Origin: Acephala macrosclerotiorum
Taxonomy: Eukaryota > Ascomycota > Leotiomycetes > Helotiales > Mollisiaceae
Direction of reading: 5' to 3'
Assembly: GCA_014904845.1 (NCBI GenBank)
Contig: MU119595.1
Span: forward strand, 1 to 40,296
Length of the DNA: 40,296 nucleotides
The notes under the pieces were generated by a model. The model searched no databases, was not told the DNA's origin, and saw only the letters and a list, made by a program, of their open reading frames with translations. Position 1 is the stretch's first letter, and every line of letters begins with the position of its first letter. Positions 24,501-35,455 of the stretch are shown here, piece after piece. Both the position numbers and the translations under genes were made by a program.

Positions 24501-27500
24501 AAAAAAAAAAAATTTAAAATTTTTTTTTTTATATCGAATTATTACGATCGATTTAATTAATTTAAATTATTTTTTATTAAAAAAACGATTATCGATTTTA
24601 GTACTTAAAATAATAATATATTTAAAAATTTTACGATCGTTTTTTTTATTAAATACAATTATATTCTATTAATTTATATAATAACGAATTAATAAAATTA
24701 TTTGAAATTTGAAATTTAATAATATTTAATTGAATTTTAATTTATTTTCGAATATTAAATTATTTATATAATAATTTAAATTAATATTTAAAACGTAATA
24801 CAATTGAAAATTTAATATTTTTTATTAAAACGATTATATATTATTTCGAGATTTTTAAATTATTTTTATTATAAAATTTTTTAATAAATTAATTAAATCG
24901 CTATATTTAAATATTTTAATTAAATTTTATTAAAATCGCTTATAATTAAAATAATTCGTACTACGTAAATAATACGTAATTTAAAAAAATTAATATTAAT
25001 TTTTAAAACGAACGATTAATTAAAAATAAATAATTATTTATAAATTTTTATATTAAAAAAATTATTATTATTTTAAACGATTTATTTATAATTTTTCGTA
25101 AAAAAAAAAATTAATAAATTAATTATCAAAAGAATTTTTAAATTAATTTTTAATAATTTAAAAAAAATTAATAATTAATAAATTTTCGATTTAAAATTAA
25201 TAAACGAAATTAAAAATATAAAAACAATAATTTTATACGAAAAATCTCGTTTTATTATTTAAACGTTTAATAAAAAAAATCAAAAAATAATATTAATTTA
25301 ATTTTCAATTATTTAATATATTAATTAACGAATTATTATCGTTTTAATTTTATTTTTTAAATTTAAAAAATAATATTTAAATATACGTATAATTAATAAT
25401 TTTATTAATACGTATTATTTTTATTAAATTTTTAAAAAAAATAATAAATAAATTTTTTTATAAAATTTCGAAAACGAAAATATATTAATATAAAATATAT
25501 AATATTTATTATAAAAAATAATTATATTTTATTCGAAATAATCAATATATAAATTATTAATACGTTTATTTTAAAAAATTAAATTATTAATTAAATTTAT
25601 AAAAAATTTTACATTAAATACTTTTTTATTATTTAATAAATATAAATTAAAAATAAATAAAATTAAAAATAAAATAAAATTTTTATAAAAAAAATAAAAA
25701 AATATTTAAATTTAATTAATTCGAAATTAAATTTTTATAAATAAACGTATTTTAAATAATATATTTAAAAAATATATATTAATTTTATTTATTAATTAAA
25801 AATTATATACGATATATTAATAATAATTTAATATTAAAATTTCGAAAAAAAATAAATTATAATATTAAATAAACAATTATAATAATAAATAAATAATTTC
25901 GATTATAAATTTCGATTTTTTTATTTAAATTTATATTTAATAAAATTTTTCGTTTTTATAAACAATTTTTTTATTATAAATAAAAATTTTAATTCGTAAA
26001 TCGAATATATTATCGTTTTTAATAATAAAATTTATAATAATAAATAATTCGATTTACGAAATAATTTATTTTATTAAAATTTAATAAAATATAAAAAAAT
26101 TACTCGTATTATTTTAATTTTTAAATTATACGTAATAATAATAAAAATCGATATAAAAATTTCGATTTTTATTATTATTAATTTTATTATAAAACGATTA
26201 AAATTAAATTTAATTTTTATAATTATTTATATCGATTTTTCTTTTTACGAGTATATAATTAAATTTAATACTATTAAAAAAAAAAGTTTTATAATTGATA
26301 TTATAATTATAAAATAATCGTACGAACGTAAAACTTTTTTAAAAATTTAATAAATTATTAAAAATAATAATTTAATTAATATTATAATTAAATTTAATAT
26401 TAATAAATTATTTAAATCGTTTATTAATATTAATTATTTTAATATTAAAATTTAAAAATAAATATAATATTTTAAAATTTAAAAATTAATTTTAAAAACG
26501 AAAATAATAAAAAAAATAATTATTAAAAAAAAATAATATTAAAAAAAAATATATATAATTATTATTTTTAATATTTTAATATTTTCGATTAATTCGAAAA
26601 TTATAAATATCGAATTTAAAAATTTAAATTTAAATTTAATTTAATTAATTAAATATTATAATATATAGTAACGATTAATTTACGATTAAATTTTTTTATT
26701 ATTTAATAATAAAATAACGTACAAATAATTATAATAATATTTTTTTTATTTTTAATTTATAAATTAAAAAAAATTATTAATATCGATTTAATTAAATTAT
26801 TTTTATTTTTATTTTTATTATTTTTAATAATAATTATTTTAATATTTATTTTTTAATTTTACGTTTATTTTATTTAATTATATAAATAAATAAACATTTT
26901 TTTACGAAAAATTAAATAAAATTAAATTATTAATATTAAATTAAAATTTTAATATTTTATAATTTATTTTTAAACGTATTAATAATTTTGATACGATTAA
27001 TACGTTTTTATAAATAATTAAAAAATTTATTAATTTTATAAAAATATAAAAATTTATAATATTTTAATTAAATTGTAAAATTTTTAAAAATAAATTAAAA
27101 TAATTTAATTTAAATTTTAAATTTTAAATAAATATAAAAAAAACGTTTATAAAAATTATTTTATTAATAAAAATTTTAAAATTTTAAATATATAAAAAAA
27201 ATACGTTTTAATAATATAAATAATTATAAAATTTAAATAAATTATATAATAAATATTAATATAAAATTATATATTTTTTATAAATTAAATTATAAATATA
27301 AATTATATTTTATTTTATACTTTAAAATTTTATTAAATATATTATTAATAAATATTTTAATTATATAAAAAAATTTTTTTGAAATAATTTATAATAAATA
27401 AATTTTTAAATTAATATTTTTTTATTTATTATTAATTTTTATATTAATATTTTTTATTTATAAATTTGAAATAAATATAAAAAAAAATAATTTAATATTA

Positions 27501-28150
27501 TATTTATTAAAAAATTTAATTTTTAATTTTTAATTTTAAATAAATTTTTTATAATTAAAAAATATTATAAACTTTTTTAATATAATATTAAATTACAATT
27601 ATAAATATATTTATATTTGTATTTATTTATAAATTTATTATTTAAATTATTAAAAACAAAAAAATTAAAAATAAAATTTTTATTTTATTAAAATATTTAA
27701 TAAATATTTATATTATAAAAATACGTTTTTTAAAATTATATATAAAATCGATTTTTATATATTTTTAAAAAAATTAATTTAATTTAATTTTTAATATTTA
27801 TAATATTATAACGAAAAAAAATTAAATATTTAATTTAAACGTTTAATTTTTTTTTTAAAATATTTTTAAAATTATATATATATAATTATTAATAAAAATT
27901 ATAATATTTATAATATAATTATAAAAATTAAAAATTTGAAATTAAAATTAATAATTTAATTATAATATATAAAATATTTATAAAAAAACGAAATTCGTAA
28001 AACGCGTAAAAAAATCGTTATTTTTAATTAATAATTTTAAAAAAAAATTCTTTTAAATTTATAAATATTTTTACGTTTTATTTATTTCAATTTTATAACG
28101 CGATTTAATTAACGATATATAACTAGCATTTATATCAATTTATAAATATT
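24501..28150. other. AT-rich RIP-degraded block
   Basis: No gene or domain is readable on either strand. 26785-26985 repeats 2045-2280. A weaker colinear resemblance between 121-2280 and 24270-26985 suggests two copies of one larger element, but it cannot be proved by eye. Confidence 0.6.
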
Positions 28151-28167
28151 AAAAAATTACAAAAGTT

Positions 28168-28392
28168 TTAATTCACGTAACTAATATTAAAAAGAGTTTC
28201 CATTTTACGCTTTAATATATAATGCAATTCTTTTCTCCAATCTTCTTGTAATTTTCCCGAAGGCCGTTTCAATATTTTGACAGCCATGAACTTCCCTGAG
28301 TCCACGTCGATACATTTGTATACGATCCCAAACTGCCCCGATACAACTTTCTGTAGACAATCCGGCTCTGCAGAAAAGAATCTGAGGATCAC
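28168..28392 (-). pseudogene. Ser/Thr protein kinase fragment, N-lobe only
   Basis: The frame reads SGQFGIVYKCIDVDSGKFMA followed by VKILKRP. That is a glycine-rich ATP loop (GxFGxVYK) and the beta-3 lysine (AVK), with EDWRKELHYILKR in the C-helix region. This is the start of a fungal Ser/Thr kinase domain. The coding strand is minus, and the frame ends at a TAA ending at 28168, right where the AT-rich block begins. The last codons (ETLFNISYVN) show C-to-T-type changes relative to what the family would have there, such as Tyr at a usual His. No C-lobe follows; a kinase C-lobe at 33824-34389 lies on the same strand but in the wrong order. The apparent ATG at 28392 is probably not a real start. 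Confidence 0.8.
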
Positions 28393-29059
28393 GTGGCTCT
28401 ACAGGCGCTGCGGATCTGCTCGAAAACCACGCATACAAACAGACACTGACTCATGCCGTATCACCACTATAATCACTCATCGAGCTGCGAGCCTCCTTGG
28501 TGTTGTGCTTTGCTGTCGTGCGTGAGGCTGGGTTGATCGTTCTCCGTCGTCTCAACGGTTCTCATTCCGAGGCTGTTGTGGCAGTGTGTGGCGAAGCAAC
28601 GAACACCACTGTCTTCAATCGTTCACCGTCTTGGCTTCCGACAGCGCCTCTGACGGGACTTGAAGCTGGGATGATCGGTGCCTTGCAGATATTTACGATG
28701 AATACATAAGGGTGATACAGGAAAGTGCCACCGGGACTAGCGACGGCGTCTAACATCCAAACATTCGAAACAACTCCACTGAATGGTTCCTCCCCATTTG
28801 CTGAGCAAGTGCCACGAGTATGTGATGCAGCAACACGTCATATCTCTCAACAAAGTGTGGTCAATGTCAAAGTGTTATAAGATTCATTAATTGGGCTGGT
28901 TTCCAGTTTTCCAGCCAATATTTTGTTTATTATGCTGTTAAAGTACAGTCTTGGTGTCGTCAACTTGTACATAGCAGTTTCACAAATACGAAAGAGATTC
29001 GTCCATAGCCATCATAACCCTTACTCAAGAACCTGCGCTTGATCTTATCCCTTGATCAG
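28393..29059. other. No gene identified
   Basis: Normal base composition. Short open frames exist on both strands (for example minus 28756-28562) but none shows a recognisable domain. It may hold unrecognised upstream remains of the kinase fragment and the 3' UTR of the DUF6594-type gene. Confidence 0.5.
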
Positions 29060-30702
29060 CTAGTACGTAACCCTAGCTGAGTCACGGAAATCATGCCCAA
29101 TAGCTGCATGCCGTGGACTTGATATCACGACTCCTGTCTCAACGTCTTGATTTTCCTGCGCGTCATCCCCGAGATAGTGGCGAAAGGGTTCGGGAATCCA
29201 AGATTGAATCGCTGCAGCGGCTTGGGGGGAAAGAGATGCGGAGAGCCATCTGATGAGTCTGATCATCCGGATCGCACCACCACTCACTATCATAGATAGT
29301 ACAATCGCATGCGGCAAATATTTCAAGAAATGAGTGCTAGCTGAAATCGAGGATAGAGCTCCGTCCAGGAAATTGCCGACCAGTACGACACTGACGCCAT
29401 AGCTATAATCGGAATCAGCTGTTGAACTGAGAGTACGTCGGAAAGATTTGGTTACCTGAGACCAAGGTTGAGGTCTAGCATATCTTCGCGAACTAGAAGA
29501 AGAACGTTCACTAAGCTGCATAGCCAGAGACTACTACACGATCAGTCCGGGCTTGCGAGTCGATCGGAATGGGCTCCTACCTCGAAATTGGCCACATTCC
29601 ACCGCCGTTAGCAACAACCGTGGAGTAGATCCAGGCCACGATTAGGAGGGAAATGATGAGGTACGGGCGCCGTTTAGGAGAATGCTTCACGCAGTGCCAG
29701 ACCACGATTCCAACGATCGCTATCAGCAAGGCACTTATGGCCTCTCCTACAGACGGTCCGCTGCTCGAAACAGGATCTGGCAAGATGGGTATTGTCGGCG
29801 CTGCTGAAGGGATTGTCGCGCCATTCGCATGGCGGATGAGACTTAGAGGCAGAGTAAAAGCTAGGCCGGAGGTGAGAAGCTGAATGCAGTTCTTCAAGAA
29901 CTTGAACAGCTTCTGTCGACCTTTTGACGGAATAGGTGTACGATTATGTGATCCCACGCTGATCCCAGGTCGCAATCGTAGCCGTCTCGGTATTATGGCT
30001 CGATGTATGAATTCATCAAGCCAGCTATCTTCACGTTGGCTATTGGGAACAACAAAATCGGATTCGTGGAAGATGAATTGCTTCTCTCCCCCCTCGAATG
30101 AATTATCCGTCTCCGTCCGGTCTTTGGAATTTTGATGCACTCTTTTAGAAGGTCTCGAGAGCTGTCTTGGCGCCGTATCTACACCGTCAGTCTATTTCAG
30201 ATTGTGTGATGTGCTCCCACATACCACAATTCTTCAACCTTTCCTTTAAAAGGTGCTGTCGCGTTTCACTTATAGCGTAATTGTAGGAGGCCTCGGCATA
30301 CTGCGCTGAAATGGAGTACTTCGACCCGTACTTCGACCCATTATCATCTCGATCAGACTTGTTCCTCTGGGTTGTCTTGTTAAGGAGTTCTTCGTCATCG
30401 AGCTCCTTTAATTGTGATTCAAGATCTGTGATCTCGACTTGAAGGTATAGCAATAATCGGGGATGGAGAGCATCAAAACGTCGAGACAGAATCGTATCGT
30501 TGTCACTATTCATGTAGACTGAGACTCGAGAATAGCCCTTTTGGTGTGCCTCGGGCGAAACAAAAGTATCACCAGTATCTCTAAATGCTATTGAAAAGAG
30601 TCGGCGGTTGGTCATCCAGATAATTTCCGGATCAGAGGTAAATGTCAAGTTGGCCGTCCTCAGTATCTCACCTCTTTGCTCTCGTAAGATGCGTTTGAAC
30701 AT
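29060..30702 (-). CDS. DUF6594-type membrane protein, four exons, 498 aa model
   Basis: Proposed exons: 30702-30225, 30178-29581, 29533-29456, 29402-29060. Introns of 46, 47 and 53 nt have GTATGT, GTAGGA and GTAACC donors, AG acceptors and CTGAC or CTGAT branch sites; all phases join into one frame of 499 codons including the stop. The first exon has SRVSVYMNSDNDTILSRRFD and LLLYLQVEITDLESQLKEL, the hallmark start of the fungal DUF6594 family. Exon 2 has FHESDFVVPN and SWLDEFI, then hydrophobic helices. Exons 3 and 4 add LWLCSLVNVLLLV, SVVLVGNFL and HAIVLSMIV. So the protein has a soluble coiled N-half and several C-terminal membrane segments, as in the family. The function of DUF6594 is unknown. 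An in-frame TGA just upstream of the first ATG supports the start. No inactivating change was seen. The exon 3 acceptor could be 29530 instead (one residue less). Confidence 0.8.
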
Positions 30703-31586
30703 TTTGAGGATTATGGCAATTCCTATGGGTGATGAGGTACGCCTTGTTGCACTAATAAATAGTCAACATCTCCTACGAGGGGAGAGAGGCGTCTGAGCTG
30801 ACGGACATGGGAATCTTCCACTTACGGCCGAAGAATACAATTTCCTTTGATCGGACGTGTTCAAGTGCTTTCCATACAACAATCAATTAGCGGCATCCCT
30901 CTCGCTCCCGAGTATACGTTGGTCCTTGTCCTTTTTCGCGGCAGAGGCTGATATGTCTGCTCTGCGTCGGCACAATCTGCCTCCTCACCAAGGTGCCCGC
31001 GAGGGTTGAACACTGGAAGGATTGTCAGGCAAAGTCGTCTTGTCTATTGGGAAAGTCCCCATTGCAGTCAGCAGAGAACTGGAAGCTTCATGCAGCCGGG
31101 TACTTGACTGCATCGGGTCTGTACTTACTAAGTTCTAAGGCTAAACACAGTTGACCCAGTATAATTGTTCCTGCTCCACACGCCTGACACAGGTCTCTAT
31201 TGAGCACCAAATGACCGCCCACGATGTAGTGTAGAATCAGTTGCCGTTCTTGCTGTGGTAATTTCCTATCTCTGCAGAGAAGACGTTATGAGTCGCTTAT
31301 GCCCCCAATCAAATATTATTGCGGCTCAAAAATCATACAACCCTCTCAATCGTACCTTCTAGTCATCACCCTAGACTGGCTCTTCAACTAACTTTTGTCC
31401 CCGCGAAAAGACTTGGATTACGTTCTTCCGGCCGGTCAAGGTCCCTAGCCCTCCTCAAAATCGCTATCATAGGACGCGCAGCGAGCCCGCCAATTGCAAC
31501 CCGAGCAGCCCTCTACACTTGAAGGAAGATATCTGCAGGCCCAACCTAGTTGAAAGAATAGGCTGCAACTATCAGCCAGCGAAGAT
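30703..31586. promoter_or_regulatory. Divergent intergenic region
   Basis: 884 bp between the starts of the DUF6594-type gene (minus) and the Hsp70-like gene (plus), so it should hold both promoters. No convincing TATA box, repeat or conserved motif was recognised. Short open frames here look accidental. Confidence 0.5.
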
Positions 31587-33333
31587 ATGCCGAAACCTGA
31601 GATGGTCTGCGAGAGAATGGCACATTGCTGCTCTTGCACAAGCGCGAATGGGCAAGACAGCGAAAAAGGAATCCAAGACTTCGAGAATTGCCCAGGGCCA
31701 GCAAGGGGTGTTTTGATTGGAATAGATATAGGATTGACTTGTACAGGTATGTCGTAGTCAAGGCAAGCACGCTTCAACAATGCCTAATTTGTACCGTCTC
31801 TCTAGGGGTTGCGATTTATGCAGATCACAACGCCAACGCCCGGAACGACAGACCCGTTGTTATCCAACAATGGCCCGGAACCAAATACTATGTGAACAAG
31901 GTTCCGACAAAAATTGCATACAAGGCTGGTGAGATTGGCATCGATAGTTGGGGCTTTAAATGCCCTGAGCTAGAGAATATAGACCGAGGTATAGCCATCA
32001 AAGATATGTTCAAGTTCTCCTTGGACACAGGCTCTGTGAGAGATGCTTCCAATCTTGAAAATGTCAAATTGTGGTACAGGGATTTCTTGGATGCTTTGTA
32101 TACTCATATCATTCGATATCTTCGGGAACGACTGAGGATAGACATCACTTCGACGTCCATCGATTTCATTTTCAGCATCCCAACATTATGGAGGGAAAAG
32201 GATTTATTGGTTCGGACTTTTCATGAGCTCGTGGATAAGGCAGGCTTTGGGGTTATTGGAAACGTCATAATGGAATTAACAGAGGGCGAGGCATCTGCTA
32301 GTCACAAATTTCAGGTAAGATGCTTACCTGATGTCTTATGCCGATATCGATTTTTGCCTAACGTGCTCTCTAGGAAAGAGAAGCTTTTATGGTTTGCGAT
32401 GCAAGGGAGACACCTCTTACTCCTTCCACGAGGCGAGTCTATCGCAAAAATTCTGAATCATAACTAATTTGTTTCAGATACATGTATTGCTTCAGAAGCG
32501 ACAATGATCGCTTTTTCAACACAAATGCGGGGTGCGACATCCTTCGAACCTTGCGCCGCGGCCGACCCACAAAGCTTCTCCTACACTACGATCGCCCAAT
32601 AATGGAGGACAGTTCTGGAAGCAAATGCGCGCTCGCAGAACGACCACCATATGCCTCCACTTCGCATCATAGCATAGATTCAGAGAAGATGGGACAGGGT
32701 AGACACGAAGCTTCCCCTGCCTTATGTCCCTCGGAGTTCGCTTTATCGGCAGTCATGGTGAAAGACACGTCAGGCGAGCTCGGAGCAGTCAAGGCGGTTT
32801 ATGACACGATGTCTTTTTACAGTTGGGCATCCGAAAGCTTTGTTGCAAGGCTAGGACTCTCGCCCATCTCCCTGGGAAGTCTAGCAAGCGCTGCCGTCAT
32901 AACCCAATACGGAACAAGAGAGTCCAAATTGCCAGGAGCCATATCACTTCTCACTGCTTGCACTACGCTGAACTCGCGAGCCTTAGAGGTCGTGGAAAAT
33001 CCATCGGCAGACATATTCGTCAGTTCCTGCGCAATATGGGCTTTGACTAGCATGCATTTTAGACATGTTCATCGGAAAGACAGATTCCAAGACCATGCGA
33101 TTATAGCAGGAGTTGGTGTAGGATTAGGAGGGCACTTGATCCGTTGTGCACACGAGGGGAGGTGGGGGTCATTTGGGGTGTATGTGTTTTTTTGTATGTC
33201 GGTTGCCATGCTCGTGAGCGCTGTTTCTCACTCGATTGTGAGAGATCGTGGCAATGCCGTGAAATGTACGCGGCAGACAAGACGGGATCCGGATGAGAAG
33301 AGGAGTCTCAAGGTCGGGATGCAGTCCCTTTGA
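31587..33333 (+). CDS. Hsp70-like ATPase N-half joined to an unknown membrane domain
   Basis: Proposed exons: 31587-31746, 31806-32314, 32374-32432, 32478-33333, giving 527 aa in one frame. Introns 1 and 2 (59 nt each) have GTATGT and GTAAGA donors and CTCTCTAG acceptors. Intron 3 (45 nt) needs a GC donor (GCGAGT) with an ACTAA branch and TTTCAG. Exons 1-2 read VLIGIDIGLTCTG and VAIYADHN across the junction (phosphate-1 loop of the actin/Hsp70 fold), then QQWPG, KVPTKIAY and SWGFKCPE, as in fungal Hsp70-12A-like proteins. The second phosphate loop, expected as a Gly-rich CDAGGG-type motif, reads VCDARETPLT, so ATP binding is doubtful. Exon 4 is not Hsp70: it has AVYDTMSFYSWASESFVARL, faintly like a retropepsin-type active-site region, and two or more hydrophobic helices near its end (IIAGVGVGLGG, VYVFFCMSVAMLV). 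It could be two genes; exon 4 also has its own ATG at 32482. The first ATG after an in-frame stop (31551) is 31587. Confidence 0.55.
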
Positions 33334-33823
33334 AATGGCGACATACTGGATGTCGGGTATCTAGCTCTCTTCCACGCTTGTGGAACCATTTTTTAGCTTC
33401 TTTCAATGCAAGACTTTTCTCTTCTGCTGACCCTATGTGCCGCCTGTTTGCTCGAAAGGATTGCAATACCGTACCACTGAGTCGGGATGTCTCGCTGTCA
33501 GTCCCAATCCTTCTCGGTCTACCTATGTGTTCTTACATTCACAAACAATCATTTCTTGACAGGTTCATGCCCCAACAAGTGATGTCGAATCTCCATGTTG
33601 TGCGTGTTCTATGTCGTGTCTCCTCATACTATTTAGTGCAGTCTTTTCTTTCCTTGCTCCATACTTTCAGCGGTTAAAAACAGTTCTCTAGAATCAGCTG
33701 TACACCTTTTAGTTATGTTGACCAAGCGTGAACGTTCACCCGTAAAGGTATCATCATCCAAACCCTCAACCAGGGTTTTCATTTGCCCTCCCTTGCCTAG
33801 CCTGGAGTTCAGGATGGGCTAGG
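33334..33823. other. No gene identified
   Basis: Probably 3' flanking DNA between convergent features. A plus-strand frame of 115 codons (33330-33677) overlaps the stop of the previous gene and has no recognisable domain, so it is not called. Confidence 0.5.
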
Positions 33824-34470
33824 CTAAGTTGAGATCAGGATAGGCAGAGGAAGGCTACGCGAGAGCAACCTCAGGCGAGAGCGCCTCTTCCTGCTTAATG
33901 TTTGCTTCGGAACCCCTGCTGATTGAGACCTCGCACGACGCTCATTCTGAGAAGATGCGTTGGGATTTTGACTTTTCTTTTGTCCCTCGCTTCTAGATTT
34001 AACGGACTTTGAACGTGTAATATCCGACTGCTTTTGTCGATTGGATGGTATCTTCCTTGACGGGGCAATATTGCTTCGTGGGCTTTGTAATGAGGGATGA
34101 AGCGAGTTCGGGAAGAAGTCGTTGAGGATCTCACGAGCCGTTGGACGTTCACTGGGGGTATCAGCGAGCATTCGTGCAATTCCATGTTCGTTTGCAAGTG
34201 TTGGAGATGCTGATGCCACAGCTGCCGCTGCGGCCTTTCTGATTCGGGTGGGAATTCCTTCAAGCACTCAATAAAGGTTGCTCCAAGCGCATATATGTCA
34301 ACTTTTGGCGTCTGGTCACCCTTTAGCCAAAGCTCAGGCGCCATGTAAGATTGCGTTCCGACAAAAGTCTTTGACGTATCGACGACCACTTGGCATGGAA
34401 GACGACGACCTTAGCGAATCACCAATACCTATTAGCGCCTTGAGCGGTTCATACCCCGATCTGCAGCTCC
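33824..34470 (-). pseudogene. Ser/Thr protein kinase fragment, C-lobe, frameshifted
   Basis: Minus-strand frame A reads DTSKTFVGTQSYMAPELW, PKVDIYALGATFIECL and LWHQHLQHL: activation segment with the APE motif, then the F-helix aspartate and glycine (DIYALG). The kinase then continues in another frame, GIARMLADTPSERPTAREIL (subdomain XI, conserved Arg), so a one-base frameshift lies at about 34185-34205. A basic Ser/Arg-rich tail of about 75 residues follows to the stop at 33824. Upstream (about 34470-34400) are degraded traces, YEPLKALIGIGD and then FAKVV in a shifted frame, where the DFG motif should be. The HRD loop and N-lobe are missing. It looks like the same kinase type as 28168-28392, but the two pieces are in the wrong order to be one gene. 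Confidence 0.75.
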
Positions 34471-34668
34471 AGAATGCATATGAGCGTGTTGGCCCTCTCC
34501 ATGACCTTTCTCCCCAGGAGCCAAGTCAAGATTCGGACGGTGGTAAGCCTCAATCGGCCCAGCCAGTAAATCTGCCCCGTACTTACCTACAGACCACCTT
34601 CGAGCCCCCATATTCCAACCCTCAAGTCGCCGCACAGTTAGCCGTCTCCAATCTCGCCTCCGCAAGCC

Positions 34669-34929
34669 GGCATCGGCGAAGATGTTGAAATTGGAAGGGG
34701 TTGTACTATTCTTGATGCCTGCGAGGTCAAGATTGGCGATAGGTGCAATATCGGACCCAACGTCAATATTTATACTACGACATTCCTTGTCGATTCTGAC
34801 TTACATAAAATTATAGGTTATGTCGATGTGTGCATAGAGTTTAAGTTGCTCAAAGTCAAAGTACCTATCATTTTTCTCAGCACGGTGGGTTTCTCGCTAC
34901 GCAGGGACGGACGTTACCTTTTGATCTAG
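34669..34929 (+). pseudogene. Maltose/galactoside O-acetyltransferase fragment
   Basis: The plus-strand frame reads GIGEDVEIGRGCTILDACEV, then KIGDRCNIGPNVNIYTTTF and LVDSDLHK. These are the first coils of the left-handed beta-helix of the LacA/NodL/maltose acetyltransferase family, which uses acetyl-CoA to acetylate sugars. The hexapeptide pattern then stops abruptly at about 34809 and unrelated residues lead to a TAG at 34927-34929. The N-terminal domain and the second half of the helix are missing. It points away from the kinase remnant on the other strand, so a rearrangement joined them at about 34470-34660. Confidence 0.75.
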
Positions 34930-34999
34930 GGCCGAAAAAGGACAATTGAGATTGGGACAATGAAGAATGGCAATGAGCTGTCTCATAAGTATAATATTG

Positions 35000-35455
35000 C
35001 TACCGCAAGCTTCCTGTTGTCGAGGATGGCTCGTATTCTCGAAGGATGCGGAACACTTCCCTCACATACTTCATCATCTCGTCCACTTTCTTTTTGCGGG
35101 AGGCTAGCGTCTGCTTTATCTCCTGCTCCCTTTTCCTCTTTTCTCCTGTGTACTTCTCGCAGCACTGTTCGCAGAAAGAGGTAAAAGTGTAGGATGAGAT
35201 ACTCTTGCGATCGCGAGACAGTTCGAATGACTAATTGATAGTAGGTCGAACTTGGCAAACTTTACAAATAAATCTCTTTCTATCTTCCTTACACTCGATG
35301 CAATTATAAGGACTGCCGAAGTCGCAATTGCTACAGTATAATAAGATGATGTAGAAAGACTTTATAACAATGCTAAGTTTCGATGAGACTACATGCCTCA
35401 TAATCTTATAATAATGTTTTGTCGCAATTAAATTGAAAACGATACATTTAAGCAT
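35000..35455 (-). pseudogene. Cys-rich, coiled-coil ORF with one in-frame stop
   Basis: From 35455 a single frame reads YCSNCDFGSPYNCIECKE and RFICKVCQ (three CxxC pairs, probably metal-binding), meets TAG at 35233-35231, and continues without frameshift into SFCEQCCEKYTGEKRKREQ and RKKKVDEMMKYVREVFRILR, a charged coiled coil, to TAG at 35002-35000. The stop can be a CAG-to-TAG (CpA-to-TpA) change. The frame is also open upstream of 35455 (to about 35560), so the true start is unknown. I do not recognise the family; a transposon-encoded zinc protein is possible. The upstream part is AT-biased, in keeping with partial RIP. Confidence 0.55.

Noticed and set aside
1..28150. Mitochondrial DNA as the source of the AT-rich blocks
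   Set aside because: No mitochondrial gene, tRNA or rRNA is readable, the recognisable coding is Copia pol, and CpG-only C/G retention fits nuclear RIP.
28277..28709. Plus-strand ORFs next to the kinase fragment
   Set aside because: One is antisense to the kinase N-lobe and neither shows a domain.
29653..30135. Plus-strand ORFs of 76 and 83 codons
   Set aside because: They are shadows of the DUF6594-type gene on the minus strand, which has domain matches and consistent introns.
34278..34688. Plus-strand ORF of 136 codons
   Set aside because: Its first part is antisense to the kinase C-lobe and its end is out of frame with the acetyltransferase fragment, so no single product fits.
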